Source of the DNA: an uncultured Bacteroidales bacterium
Lineage (GTDB): Bacteria; Bacteroidota; Bacteroidia; Bacteroidales; Paludibacteraceae
DNA: 64,000 nt
Direction of reading: 5' to 3'
Assembly: GCA_900317745.1 (NCBI GenBank)
Contig: ONHW01000001.1
Span: 140,840-204,839 of the forward strand
Positions 18,075-27,353 of this stretch are shown piece after piece; position 1 is the stretch's first letter, and every line of letters starts with the position of its first letter. The position numbers and the translations under genes are program-made. The notes beneath the pieces were generated by a model. The model had not been told where the DNA came from. It saw nothing but the letters and a program-made list of their open reading frames with translations, and did not search any database.

Positions 18075-18651
18075 GGCATATAGATATGCCAGGCATAGAC
18101 GCGATTATCGGCGGCACTTACAGAGCCGCTGTCCGGATATTATCCGAACGTAATGAACGCTGCTAAGGACGGCAAAGCCGATGCCTGCATCAAATGCAGG
18201 CGCAATAAACATAGTGACGTAAAACAAAATGACGTAACAAAGTAATGTAAACAAAGTAACAGGCGGGCGTAAATATCCGCCCGAAGGGGAAAATGTAAGG
18301 GGACAATGGAATCCAGCCTCAAAAATGCGACGGAAAGGAACAGCCGCATGGTATGCGGAGGAAGAAGAGAGGGAGATCGCCCAAGTTTGGTCGATGCATG
18401 GCGACTCCGGGAGCCGATGCCCGAATACGATTCGGGCGTAATGGACAAAGACAGGACGCCGGAATACCGGCTTAAACAGAACACCGCTGCGCTATACTCG
18501 GCGGGACATCGCCGAGCACTGAACGACTGCAAATATCCGGCGTTGGAAGCACCGGACACAGAACACCAATACTCACAGGAACATTGCCGAACACAGAACA
18601 AAGAACGCGCTGAATGGTAGGAGGAAATATAACACTGCCGCATTTTTGCGG
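18075..18651. other. Non-coding stretch with about twelve unrelated short hairpins
   Basis: The 730-bp gap between the WYL gene and the FAD oxidoreductase gene has no convincing gene. It contains many short perfect inverted repeats with small loops and different stem sequences: 18075-18090 (GGCATA stem), 18111-18129, 18134-18146, 18170-18180, 18183-18201 (GCCTGCAT, 8 bp), 18264-18283, 18344-18358, 18419-18437 (GCCCGAAT, 8 bp), 18458-18471, 18497-18516 (CTCGGCG, 7 bp), 18536-18556 and 18638-18651. Structure rather than sequence seems repeated. It may be a structured RNA, a 3' region of the FAD gene, or a decayed palindromic element. Confidence 0.5.
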
Positions 18652-18684
18652 TTATGTAGTACGGGGAATGGGGTAGTTCTAAGC

Positions 18685-20313
18685 TTAGCACTGTCCGGCG
18701 ATGCGCAGGGCGGCATTGATACCGTCGAGGGCGGAGGAGGTGATACCACCGGCATAGCCGGCACCTTCACCGCAGGGATAGAGGTTAGGGTGGGAGAGGG
18801 ATTGTAAGGTCTCGGGGTCGCGAGGGATACGCACGGCACTGCTGGAGCGGCTCTCGGTAGCGAGAATAATCGCATCGTTGGTCAGGAACCCCGGATACTT
18901 GCGATCGAAATCGCGAAAGCCCTGCCGCAGACGGTTGGCAATGAACGGCGGCAACCACTCGTGCAGCGCGCTGCTGCGGGTACCCGGCAGGTAACTGCAT
19001 GCCGGCAGATCGGCGGAGCGCTTGCCGCGAACAAAGTCCGCAAGGCGCTGAGCCGGTGCTATAGCCGGTGCTCCGCCATGCACAAATGCCAGGTGCTCAA
19101 CCCACTCCTGGGCGCGCAAGCCGGAGAGGGAATCGCTGGCGCTGTTAGACCGCTGCGCTGTTAGACCGCTGGCGCTGACAGACCGCTCTGCTGACAGACC
19201 GCTGTGCTGACAGACCGCTTCGCTGATAGATGGGATGTCTTCGGGGTTGATCTGCACCACTATGCCGGAGTTGGCGTAGGGCGAGTTACGGTGCGAGGCA
19301 CTCATACCGTTCACCACGCAAGCATCGGTGCTGCTCGTAGCCGGCACCATGTGCCCGCCCGGACACATACAGAACGAATAGACGCCACGACCGTCCACCT
19401 GCGTGACGAGACTGTAGGCGGCGTTGCCTATGAAGCGAATCAGATCGGCTTCGCCTGACAGACCGCTCTGCTGACAGACCGCTGCGCTGACAGACCGCTG
19501 CGCTGACAGATGATACATAAGGCGGTTGATGAGCGACTGAGGATGTTCGACGCGAACACCCATTGCAAAACCTTTCGGCTGCAAAGTTACGCCCAGGTCA
19601 CCGAGCATGCGATAGGTGTCGTGTGCCGAGTGACCTATGGCGAGGATAACGGGCGAATCGGCGAGCCATAGCTTAAGTTCCGCCTCACCGACACAGTGAC
19701 CGAAATGCACCTCACCGCCATGCTCAATGATACACTCACGCATAGCGCGGATGATACCGGGCAGTTTGTCGCTGCCTATATGGGCGTGCGTCTCATACAG
19801 AACGGTGTCCGGTGCACCGAAGTAATGAAAGAGCTCCATCACGCGCTGCATGTTGCCGCGTTTCTTCGAGCGGGAGAAGAGTTTGCCGTCGCTGAACGTG
19901 CCGGCACCACCCTCGCCGAAGCAGTAGTTCGACTCGCCGTTCAGACTGATGTTCCGGTTGAGTTGGGCTATATCTTTTTTGCGCTCACTAACCTCCTTGC
20001 CACGTTCGTACAGGATAGGCTTGATGCCATGCTCAATGAGTGTGAGTGCTGCAAACAGTCCTGCCGGACCGGCACCCACGATACGCACGAACCGCTGCGC
20101 ATGATGAACGTCCTGATAGACAGGCGGGGCATACAAAGGAATAGGGGCGTCCTTGGGTACAGGACGCCCGTTCTGATCCGTCAGGAGTGTCAGGTTAACC
20201 TTCAGTTGCCGCTGCCGTGCGTCGATCGAACGTTTGACAACGCGGTACTGCCCGGCTACCTGATACGCCTGCTCGGGAGTAAGAGTCAGTATTTGCTGCG
20301 ACAGTTCACTCAT
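18685..20313 (-). CDS. NAD(P)/FAD-dependent oxidoreductase (COG2509-like) carrying in-frame repeat insertions
   Basis: The 542-residue protein has an N-terminal alpha/beta part, then the FAD-binding Rossmann motif VRIVGAGPAGLFAALTL, the family sequence NYCFGEGGAGTFSDGKL and a C-terminal LYPCGEGAGYAGGITSSALDG. Close relatives are uncharacterised flavoproteins found across bacteria. Two segments look foreign: SAQRSVSAAVCQQSGLSG, and a longer one around residues 360-400 (SGLSAERSVSASGL and onward). Both are encoded by a 16-bp tandem repeat (19453-19510 and 19141-19230) and keep the frame. They probably form surface loops. The gene lies downstream of recA with a 53-bp gap. The start codon sits inside an 18-bp palindrome. 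Confidence 0.85.
   Translation of the reverse strand: MSELSQQILTLTPEQAYQVAGQYRVVKRSIDARQRQLKVNLTLLTDQNGRPVPKDAPIPLYAPPVYQDVHHAQRFVRIVGAGPAGLFAALTLIEHGIKPILYERGKEVSERKKDIAQLNRNISLNGESNYCFGEGGAGTFSDGKLFSRSKKRGNMQRVMELFHYFGAPDTVLYETHAHIGSDKLPGIIRAMRECIIEHGGEVHFGHCVGEAELKLWLADSPVILAIGHSAHDTYRMLGDLGVTLQPKGFAMGVRVEHPQSLINRLMYHLSAQRSVSAAVCQQSGLSGEADLIRFIGNAAYSLVTQVDGRGVYSFCMCPGGHMVPATSSTDACVVNGMSASHRNSPYANSGIVVQINPEDIPSISEAVCQHSGLSAERSVSASGLTAQRSNSASDSLSGLRAQEWVEHLAFVHGGAPAIAPAQRLADFVRGKRSADLPACSYLPGTRSSALHEWLPPFIANRLRQGFRDFDRKYPGFLTNDAIILATESRSSSAVRIPRDPETLQSLSHPNLYPCGEGAGYAGGITSSALDGINAALRIAGQC
19141..19230. repeat. 16-bp tandem repeat array A inside the FAD oxidoreductase gene
   Basis: Five full units and one partial unit of GCTGACAGACCGCTGC, with GCTGTTAG variants in the first two and one 17-bp unit. 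The full units total 81 bp (27 codons), so the frame is kept although the unit itself is not a multiple of three. Confidence 0.85.
19453..19510. repeat. 16-bp tandem repeat array B inside the same gene
   Basis: Three full units and one partial unit of the repeat in array A, about 220 bp away. Two adjacent units are identical (GCTGACAGACCGCTGC). The frame is again kept. Confidence 0.85.
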
Positions 20314-20324
20314 GCATGCATGAG
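20307..20324. promoter_or_regulatory. Perfect 18-bp palindrome over the start codon of the FAD oxidoreductase gene
   Basis: ACTCATGCATGCATGAGT is its own reverse complement and contains the ATG at 20313. It may be an operator or an RNA hairpin that affects translation. GTTGAGGG repeats follow directly on the upstream side. Confidence 0.45.
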
Positions 20325-20366
20325 TTGAGGGTTGAGGGTTTCTAAACTTCGCTAAACTTTCAACTC

Positions 20367-21383
20367 TTAACTCTCAACGTCTTTGCCGTTTCCCATAATC
20401 TTTGCCTCGATCTCGTCAGCCAGATCAGGATTCTCCTGCAGGAGTTTCTTCACAGCATCGCGACCTTGGGCAAGTTTCTGACCGTCATAACTGAACCATG
20501 AGCCTGACTTCTGGAGTATGCCTTTGGCAACGCCAAGATCAACCAGTTCGCCACTGCGGGATATGCCCTCATTGAACATCAGGTCGAACTCAGCCTTCTT
20601 GAACGGCGGTGCCACTTTGTTCTTCACAACCTTGACGCGCACCTGGTTACCTATCACCTCGTCACCATCCTTGATGGGGCTCACGCGGCGAATATCCAGA
20701 CGTACTGAAGCATAGAACTTCAGTGCATTACCGCCGGTGGTTGTTTCGGGATTACCGAACATCACGCCGATCTTCTCACGCAGCTGGTTGATAAAGATGC
20801 AGGTGGTCTGCGTCTTATTGATAGTGGCAGTGAGTTTGCGCAGTGCCTGACTCATCAGTCGTGCCTGCAAGCCTACCTTGTTGTCGCCCATATCGCCATC
20901 AATCTCAGCTTTGGGAGTGAGCGCTGCTACAGAGTCAATCACAATCAGGTCAACGGCTGCCGAGCTGATCAGTTTGTCGGCTATCTCCAAGGCTTGTTCT
21001 CCGCTATCGGGTTGGGCGATAAGCAGGTTGTTGGTATCTACACCTAACTTCTCGGCATAGAAGCGGTCAAAGGCGTGCTCTGCATCAATGATAGCAGCTA
21101 TACCGCCTTGCTTCTGCACCTCAGCCATCGCGTGGATAGCCAGCGTAGTTTTACCGGAGGATTCGGGACCATAGATCTCTATCACTCGTCCACGCGGGTA
21201 ACCGCCAACACCCAACGCCATGTTAAGTGTGACACTGCCGGTCGAGATGATTTGCACATCTTCCACCTTATCGTCACCAAGGCGCATGATAGCTCCTTTG
21301 CCAAAATCCTTGTCGATCTTGTCCATAGCCAACTGCAGAGCTTTAAGTTTCTCTGCAGAAGGCTGTTTTTTCTCGTCTGCCAT
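20367..21383 (-). CDS. recA: RecA recombinase
   Basis: A 338-residue protein with full RecA features: Walker A GPESSGKT (72-79), the Walker B region [10 protein letters not shown], loop 1 EIDGDMGD, loop 2 [17 protein letters not shown] and the C-terminal KPGSW-like region [16 protein letters not shown]. It coats single-stranded DNA, performs strand exchange and supports the DNA-damage response. It starts 11 bp after the GGGtGRT gene, so it is probably in one transcript with the NifU-like and GGGtGRT genes. No SOS-type palindrome was recognised in that short gap. Confidence 0.98.
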   Translation of the reverse strand: MADEKKQPSAEKLKALQLAMDKIDKDFGKGAIMRLGDDKVEDVQIISTGSVTLNMALGVGGYPRGRVIEIYGPESSGKTTLAIHAMAEVQKQGGIAAIIDAEHAFDRFYAEKLGVDTNNLLIAQPDSGEQALEIADKLISSAAVDLIVIDSVAALTPKAEIDGDMGDNKVGLQARLMSQALRKLTATINKTQTTCIFINQLREKIGVMFGNPETTTGGNALKFYASVRLDIRRVSPIKDGDEVIGNQVRVKVVKNKVAPPFKKAEFDLMFNEGISRSGELVDLGVAKGILQKSGSWFSYDGQKLAQGRDAVKKLLQENPDLADEIEAKIMGNGKDVES

Positions 21384-21394
21384 AGTGGTAGGAG

Positions 21395-22405
21395 TTATTT
21401 GTTAAGAGCGAGAGCTACGTTTACCGCGCAAGCAACGGTGCAACCTACCATCGGGTTGTTACCGATACCCAGGAAGCCCATCATCTCAACGTGTGCGGGA
21501 ACGGAGCTGGAGCCTGCGAACTGTGCATCGCTGTGCATACGTCCGAGGGTATCGGTCATACCATAGGATGCCGGTCCGGCTGCCATGTTATCGGGGTGCA
21601 ACGTACGGCCTGTACCGCCACCTGATGCAACCGAGAAGTACGGCTTGCCGGCCAGGATACGCTCTTTCTTATACGTACCTGCTACCGGGTGCTGGAAGCG
21701 CGTCGGGTTGGTGGAGTTACCGGTGATCGATACATCCACGTTCTCATGCCAGAGGATAGCTACACCCTCACGGACATCATCTGCACCATAGCAGTTCACT
21801 TTCGCACGCGGACCGTCGCTGTAAGCTTTCTTACGAACGATCTTCAGTTCGCCTGTGAAATAGTCGAACTCGGTCTGTACGTAGGTGAAACCATTGATAC
21901 GGCTGATGATCATTGCGGCGTCTTTGCCCAGACCGTTCAGGATGCAGCGCAGCGGGTTCTTGCGAACCTTGTTAGCCATCTCGGCAATCTTGATAGCACC
22001 CTCGGCAGCAGCGAACGACTCGTGGCCTGCCAGGAAGGCAAAGCACTGGGTCTCCTCGCGGAGCAGACGGGCGGCCAAGTTACCGTGACCTATACCTACC
22101 TTGCGGTCGTCAGCCACCGAGCCGGGGATACAGAATGCCTGCAGACCGATACCGATAGCCTCGGCAGCATCAGCGGCGTTCTTGCAACCTTTCTTCAGGG
22201 CGATAGCGGTGCCTACAACGTAAGCCCACTTGGCGTTCTCGAAGCAGATACGCTGTGTCTCCTCGCATGTCAGATAAGGATCGAGGCCGTATTGTTCGCA
22301 GATCTGGTTAGCCTCCTCGATGGATGCTATACCGTTAGCGTTCAGAGCGGCGAGAATCTGTTTCTCGCGGCGGTCTTGCGACTCAAATTTTACTTCACGA
22401 ATCAT
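21395..22405 (-). CDS. GGGtGRT family protein
   Basis: The 336-residue protein contains the signature [13 protein letters not shown] after which the family is named, together with [22 protein letters not shown] at the C-terminus. The function of the family is not established. It is usually paired with a NifU-like protein, as here (12-bp gap upstream), which suggests a role linked to iron-sulfur metabolism. It is soluble and has several conserved cysteines ([20 protein letters not shown]). The pair lies directly upstream of recA. Confidence 0.9.
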   Translation of the reverse strand: MIREVKFESQDRREKQILAALNANGIASIEEANQICEQYGLDPYLTCEETQRICFENAKWAYVVGTAIALKKGCKNAADAAEAIGIGLQAFCIPGSVADDRKVGIGHGNLAARLLREETQCFAFLAGHESFAAAEGAIKIAEMANKVRKNPLRCILNGLGKDAAMIISRINGFTYVQTEFDYFTGELKIVRKKAYSDGPRAKVNCYGADDVREGVAILWHENVDVSITGNSTNPTRFQHPVAGTYKKERILAGKPYFSVASGGGTGRTLHPDNMAAGPASYGMTDTLGRMHSDAQFAGSSSVPAHVEMMGFLGIGNNPMVGCTVACAVNVALALNK

Positions 22406-22417
22406 AGTCTCTCCTCC

Positions 22418-23119
22418 TTAGTTTTTGCGTGGGTCAATTGATTTAACAGCGCCTTGCTCCTTCGTGGTGCGGCCATAGGTACCGGTAACGGACTTCAGAG
22501 CCTCGTCAGCAGGCACACCTTTCTTTACGGCGTCCATGAACTTGCCCATGTGTACGTACTCGTAGCCACAAACCTCGTTGTCCTCGTCAAGGAACTCCTT
22601 GGTGATATAGCCTTCGGTGAGTTGCAGGTAACGAACGCCCTTAGCCTTGGTGGAGTAGAGCGTACCGCACTGCGATACCAAACCTTTGCCGAGGTCTTCC
22701 AGACCGGCACCGATAGTCAGACCGCCCTCGCTGAAGGCAGACTGCGTACGGCCATAAACGATCTGCAGGAACAACTCGCGCATAGCGGTGTTGATAGCGT
22801 CGCATACGAGGTCGGTGTTCAACGCCTCGAGGATAGTTTTGCCCGGCAGAATCTCGGCAGCCATAGCAGCCGAGTGGGTCATACCCGAGCAACCGATGGT
22901 CTCAACGAGGGCTTCCTCGATGATACCGTTCTTCACGTTCAGGCTGAGTTTGCACGCGCCCTGTTGGGGTGCGCACCAGCCGATACCGTGCGTCATACCC
23001 GAGATGTCCTTGATCTCGGTTGCCTTAACCCACTTGCCCTCTTCGGGGATAGGGGCAGGACCGTGCTTCGGACCCTTGGCTACTACGCACATTTCTTGTA
23101 CTTCTTTCGAGTAAATCAT
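22418..23119 (-). CDS. NifU/IscU-like iron-sulfur scaffold protein
   Basis: The 233-residue protein resembles the NifU N-terminal scaffold domain (VETIGCSGMTHSAAMAAEIL, where IscU proteins have a conserved Cys region), extended at both ends. Cys residues at GWCAPQQGAC, GCSGMT and SQCGTLY are candidate cluster ligands. It probably holds an iron-sulfur cluster for delivery to partners, with the GGGtGRT protein as its constant neighbour. sufS lies 3 kb downstream on the map but not in the same operon. The promoter at 23206-23237 starts the operon. Confidence 0.82.
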   Translation of the reverse strand: MIYSKEVQEMCVVAKGPKHGPAPIPEEGKWVKATEIKDISGMTHGIGWCAPQQGACKLSLNVKNGIIEEALVETIGCSGMTHSAAMAAEILPGKTILEALNTDLVCDAINTAMRELFLQIVYGRTQSAFSEGGLTIGAGLEDLGKGLVSQCGTLYSTKAKGVRYLQLTEGYITKEFLDEDNEVCGYEYVHMGKFMDAVKKGVPADEALKSVTGTYGRTTKEQGAVKSIDPRKN

Positions 23120-23205
23120 GTGGATAAATATTGATTGTTAAAGATTAAATTGTCAGATTTTCGGCACACAAGCACCACTTGATGCCTATATACCAAATTA
23201 CGGCA

Positions 23206-23237
23206 CAAAGGTACGAAAAAAAATGCACATTTGCAAA
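23206..23237 (-). promoter_or_regulatory. Promoter of the NifU-like/GGGtGRT/recA operon
   Basis: On the minus strand TTTG (23234-23237), 20 bases, TACCTTTG (23206-23213), leaving a leader of about 80 bases before the ATG at 23119. Confidence 0.65.
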
Positions 23238-23338
23238 TTTTTGGCTACTTTTTTGAAAAATAAATTGCAATGGTGCTTTTTCCTGCCCCGTAAACGTCAA
23301 TTGTACCGCTCAATCGGCACGATATGACAGCAGAACTA

Positions 23339-26089
23339 TTACAGATGGACGCGCAGCAGCAGATGGATATCCGAGCGGGTGAGTGAGCGTGCAGACGATT
23401 GCGGGCGTGCTATCCACGACGGGTGATAAACGGTCTGGCTGACACGCAGATAGAGCGAGAGCAGGCGGGAGAGATTGTACCGAGCATTCATGTACCAGCG
23501 TCCGCCCAACCCGTAGGTAGCCGGAATAGAGAATGCGTACAGCACATCATTCTCATAGGTATAGATACGATTGCTCCAGTTGCGGATATCGAACCCCTGC
23601 AGGCGCAGTTGCAGCACCATAGGTATGGCACGGACATGATACTCTATATCCTGGCAGATGCTCAGTCCCCAGGTGAGTGCCGGAGATTGCGCAGCGTTCT
23701 GCACAAGCGACAGGTCGGCACGCGAACGAAAACGCCAACCGTCAGCAGGACAGATAACCTCCAAGCGGGCACGATGCGTGCGCAGATCGCCCTTGCTGCG
23801 GCTACGCAGTTGCAGCATAGCGGAGCAATACCTGCCCAGATAATCCGCCTGCCCCGACACGTCATAACCAAGCGTTCCTGACCGGCGTATGCCGTACTTG
23901 GGTCCGGCAAAACGGAACACGTCGCCATAGGCAGCCAGACGCAAGCGCTTCAGTCCCTTGTACTCCACACCTATATACCCGCCATGTTCATCACCGAGGC
24001 GTGAGGTCTCACTCAATGCGTAGCCGTAGCGGTTGTCGAACGTGGGCGAGTAGTAGCGGTACATGGCTACTATCCCCAGATCGGACAGCGGAGTGAGCCG
24101 TACACCGGCTATACCGCCTACGCCCCACCGGCTGTTCTCAGCCGCAGCCAGTTCGGCAAACACGTACACCCAACGCCACGAGTAGCGCACATCGGCACCT
24201 GCCACCAACTGGTGCCTACCACGAAAATATGCCTGATTATAGTACGTATTACGCACCGGCAGCGAATCGGAGTACAGATGTTCCATCACGGTTACCCCTA
24301 CACGCAGGTGACTGAAGTTGGCACTGACGTTAGCGCCTATGGCGTGATGCCAGACCTTGTTGCTATCCACCGAGTACCAGGCGCTGACCTCGGTATGTCT
24401 GCCGGCGGTGAACGTAGCACCTATGCCCTGATAGCGCTCGCTGCCTGCCGACGACACCTTGCTGAGTCCCTGCCGTCCGCTGCCCGTAAGCATCACACGG
24501 CTGCTCTTGCCGGTGTGGAAGAATTGGTTGGTGACCAGTCCTTGCCCGAAGCGCACCTGATAACAACCGCCCACCAAACGCTTGAGGTGACCTATATTGC
24601 TCAGTTGCACATATCCGCCGTACTGCAGGTCGTGCCAGCCTCCGGATTGCGGTCGGCGAAGTGTAACACCGGCTGCAATCTGCCGCTTGAACTGATAGCC
24701 GTACTTGACTTGAACGTACACGGGGTCGGAACCCTCGTAACCCTCGATGTTTCTGGCATCGGTTCGCAAACTGATGTCATGCCTGCCGTAGGCGACCAAC
24801 TCACGCGGATAGACAGGCTCGGGCTGCGGTTCACCTACCTGCACGAACGGCAACAGGTTGCGTATCTCATAATCCTTCAGCCCGCTGACGAGTTGCAGTT
24901 CGTACAGGCTCTGCATGGGCAGGTCATTAACCTTGAGCAGTATATTGCCTATCTGCGACTCGCTCAGAAACGGCAGTTCAGCCAATGCGTCGTAACTGCC
25001 TTCGTTGAGCGGAACGGGGTGTGCCATCAGCGAGAGCAGTTCATCCGACAGCGACTCAAAATCCTGGGTACTGCCCTCGGCTGCATCCTCGGTGATCTGC
25101 AAATAGATATCCTCGAGTATCCCGGCAATAGGCACATCAGGTACAGTGCTGTCGCTGTGGTCGGGTATATCCAATACTATAGGCAGGTGATCGGAGTAGC
25201 CCTCCGGCTGATAACTGTAACCGACATAGGTGCGGCACGGCTTATAACCCGTAAACGGTTCATCCGTAGTCTGCAGCCACGGTGTGTCATAAACGAATGC
25301 CTGCACCGTATCCGCCAACGCTGCTGATACATAAAACTGGTCGATACAACTCCACACGCCCTGATACTTATACGTGCCTTTACCTTTCTGCTCAGCGGAA
25401 AGCATGAGGTTGGTCATACCGGGCAGATCGTTCTGTGGCGCACTGTTCATATCGCCCATAACCACTATCCTTGCACGTGGCGCATGGGCTGACACACTAT
25501 CGATATGAGCAGCGATCACCTGCTTGGTTCTCAGGCGCAAAGATACACGCGCAGCACCGCCCAACTGACTGGGCAGGTGGCACAGATACACATGCAGGGT
25601 GTCTCCCTCGGGCATCGTACCGGATACGTACAATATGTCACGCGTCGGGCGTTCACCATCATACGTGGGAACACGCAGCGGACAGGCATGAAGGATGCGG
25701 AACATATCGGTACGGTACAGCAGTGCCACATCTATACCTCGCGGATCCGAACTGTCGAAATGCACATAGGAGTACGGCAGGGCTTTGAGGTTCTGCCTGC
25801 ACAGGTCACGCACACAGCGCTCGTTCTCCACCTCGCATAACCCAACCAGCGCAACGCCTGTCCAACCGCCAATGTTGACAATCGTACGGGCTATACGCTC
25901 ACGCTTGGCGTAGTAGCGTGCCGGAGTCCAGCAACGCAGACCTTCAGCAGTGAACTCGCTATCGTCGTACGTGCTGTCACGTGTGCAATCAAAAAGGTTC
26001 TCGACATTGTACGACACAATGCGAAAACCATATACTTTCGTCAGACCAACCAGCATCAGCACTGCAATATATCCCCAACGTCTGAGCAT
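23339..26089 (-). CDS. Fusion of a secreted endonuclease/exonuclease/phosphatase domain to a helix-hairpin-helix and barrel-like domain
   Basis: A 916-residue protein. Residues 1-21 form a signal peptide (IAVLMLVGLTKVYG). Residues 22-315 are an EEP (DNase I-like) domain with RIVSYNVENLFD, LCEVEN, VVMGDMNSAP and GYSDHLPIVLD, so the catalytic residues are kept. Residues 340-425 match the helix-hairpin-helix domain of large Bacteroidales proteins (ALAELPFLSESQIGNILLKV, LYELQLVSGLKDYEIRNLLP). The rest is rich in alternating aromatic/polar strands and looks like an outer-membrane beta barrel. In relatives I know these parts are separate neighbouring genes, so this looks like a fusion. It may be a surface or periplasmic nuclease linked to DNA uptake; the function is inferred. 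Confidence 0.8.
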   Translation of the reverse strand: MLRRWGYIAVLMLVGLTKVYGFRIVSYNVENLFDCTRDSTYDDSEFTAEGLRCWTPARYYAKRERIARTIVNIGGWTGVALVGLCEVENERCVRDLCRQNLKALPYSYVHFDSSDPRGIDVALLYRTDMFRILHACPLRVPTYDGERPTRDILYVSGTMPEGDTLHVYLCHLPSQLGGAARVSLRLRTKQVIAAHIDSVSAHAPRARIVVMGDMNSAPQNDLPGMTNLMLSAEQKGKGTYKYQGVWSCIDQFYVSAALADTVQAFVYDTPWLQTTDEPFTGYKPCRTYVGYSYQPEGYSDHLPIVLDIPDHSDSTVPDVPIAGILEDIYLQITEDAAEGSTQDFESLSDELLSLMAHPVPLNEGSYDALAELPFLSESQIGNILLKVNDLPMQSLYELQLVSGLKDYEIRNLLPFVQVGEPQPEPVYPRELVAYGRHDISLRTDARNIEGYEGSDPVYVQVKYGYQFKRQIAAGVTLRRPQSGGWHDLQYGGYVQLSNIGHLKRLVGGCYQVRFGQGLVTNQFFHTGKSSRVMLTGSGRQGLSKVSSAGSERYQGIGATFTAGRHTEVSAWYSVDSNKVWHHAIGANVSANFSHLRVGVTVMEHLYSDSLPVRNTYYNQAYFRGRHQLVAGADVRYSWRWVYVFAELAAAENSRWGVGGIAGVRLTPLSDLGIVAMYRYYSPTFDNRYGYALSETSRLGDEHGGYIGVEYKGLKRLRLAAYGDVFRFAGPKYGIRRSGTLGYDVSGQADYLGRYCSAMLQLRSRSKGDLRTHRARLEVICPADGWRFRSRADLSLVQNAAQSPALTWGLSICQDIEYHVRAIPMVLQLRLQGFDIRNWSNRIYTYENDVLYAFSIPATYGLGGRWYMNARYNLSRLLSLYLRVSQTVYHPSWIARPQSSARSLTRSDIHLLLRVHL

Positions 26090-26126
26090 GCGGTGAATAG
26101 TTGCTTATCGGCGTGCTGATCGGTAA

Positions 26127-27344
26127 TCAAGATAACATCTGTACAGCACGCTGGAGTGCAGCAACGAAGAGGTCGATATCCTCACGGGTGTTATATAACC
26201 CGAACGAGATCCTGAGTGTGCCGGGTACGCCGAGATGATTGATGAGCGGTTCGGCGCAGTGGTGTCCGGTACGTACGGCAACGCCTTGATGGTCGAGAAG
26301 CGTACCAAGGTCGAAAGGATGGATAAGCGTGCCCTGCGGGGTATAGACATTGAGCGAAAGAACACCTGCCTTGGGTTGGCGACCGGCATAGATATGTACA
26401 CCGGGAATGCGCGCAAGAGATTCTTCAGCATAAGCAGCGATGTCCTGCTCGTGCGGCAAGATCCGTTGCCATCCGCAATCCAGGATATACTGTACGGCAA
26501 CGCCCCATGCATAGGCACCGACATAATCGGGTGTACCTGCCTCGAAGCGGTAAGGAAGTGTGTTGTAGGTGGTGCCTGACCAGCGGACGTGTTCAATCAT
26601 CTCTCCGCCCCCCTGATACGGCGGCAGCTGCTCAAGCCAGTGCTGCTTGCCATAGAGCAGCCCTATGCCGGTAGGACCGTACATCTTATGTGCAGAGCAG
26701 GCAAAGAAATCGCAATCAAGATCCGAAACATTGACAGGCAAATGCGGTGCAGACTGTGCACCATCGATGCAGACAGGTACGCCTTGGGCGTGTGCCAGAC
26801 GGATAATCTCCTGAACGGGGTTGATGATCCCCAGCACGTTGCTTACATGGGCAACGCTGACGAGCTTGGTGCGTGGCGAGAGCAGGGAGCGGAACGCATC
26901 GATATCAAGAGTGAGATCGTCGCGCAGAGGTATGACCTTGAGTACTGCCTGCTTGCGCTGACAAAGCATCTGCCAGGGAACGATGTTCGAGTGGTGCTCA
27001 AGGGCGGAAACAATGATCTCGTCACCCTCACGGATGAACGCTTCGCCAAAACAGAACGCAAGCATATTGACGGCCTCGGTAGTACCCCTCGTGAAGAGTA
27101 CCTCGTGGCTGTGAGCAGCGCCTATGAACTGCGCCAGAGCGGTACGTGCCTCCTCATGGTGGCGGGTGGCTACTTGGCTCAGATGGTGCACACCGCGGTG
27201 GATATTGCTGTTCCAATGCGTATACGCCTCAGCGATCGCATCGATCACCTGCTGCGGCTTCTGGCTTGTAGCCGCATTATCGAGGTACACCAACCCTCGT
27301 CCGTGTACCTGCTCCTTCAGTATAGGAAAATCTTCTCTATTCAT
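26127..27344 (-). CDS. sufS: Cysteine desulfurase, SufS type
   Basis: The 405-residue group II cysteine desulfurase takes sulfur from cysteine for iron-sulfur cluster assembly. Visible features are the N-terminal YLDNAATSQKPQQVIDA, the PLP-contacting ALEHHSN, the lysine that binds PLP in ACSAHKMYGPTGIG and the active-site Cys in RTGHHCAEP. No sufBCD or sufU gene is next to it, although in Bacteroidota sufS often follows sufD. It lies 9 bp upstream of the acyltransferase gene on the map, in the order acyltransferase then sufS in transcription. Confidence 0.95.
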   Translation of the reverse strand: MNREDFPILKEQVHGRGLVYLDNAATSQKPQQVIDAIAEAYTHWNSNIHRGVHHLSQVATRHHEEARTALAQFIGAAHSHEVLFTRGTTEAVNMLAFCFGEAFIREGDEIIVSALEHHSNIVPWQMLCQRKQAVLKVIPLRDDLTLDIDAFRSLLSPRTKLVSVAHVSNVLGIINPVQEIIRLAHAQGVPVCIDGAQSAPHLPVNVSDLDCDFFACSAHKMYGPTGIGLLYGKQHWLEQLPPYQGGGEMIEHVRWSGTTYNTLPYRFEAGTPDYVGAYAWGVAVQYILDCGWQRILPHEQDIAAYAEESLARIPGVHIYAGRQPKAGVLSLNVYTPQGTLIHPFDLGTLLDHQGVAVRTGHHCAEPLINHLGVPGTLRISFGLYNTREDIDLFVAALQRAVQMLS

Positions 27345-27353
27345 AGTTATTTT

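Noticed and set aside
18140-18691. Open frame of 183 codons on the minus strand and one of 104 codons on the plus strand in the hairpin region
   Set aside because: Composition is unlike a protein, no motif is seen, and the many perfect short inverted repeats explain the sequence better.
26105-26596. 163-codon frame within sufS
   Set aside because: It is an alternative frame of a clear sufS gene.
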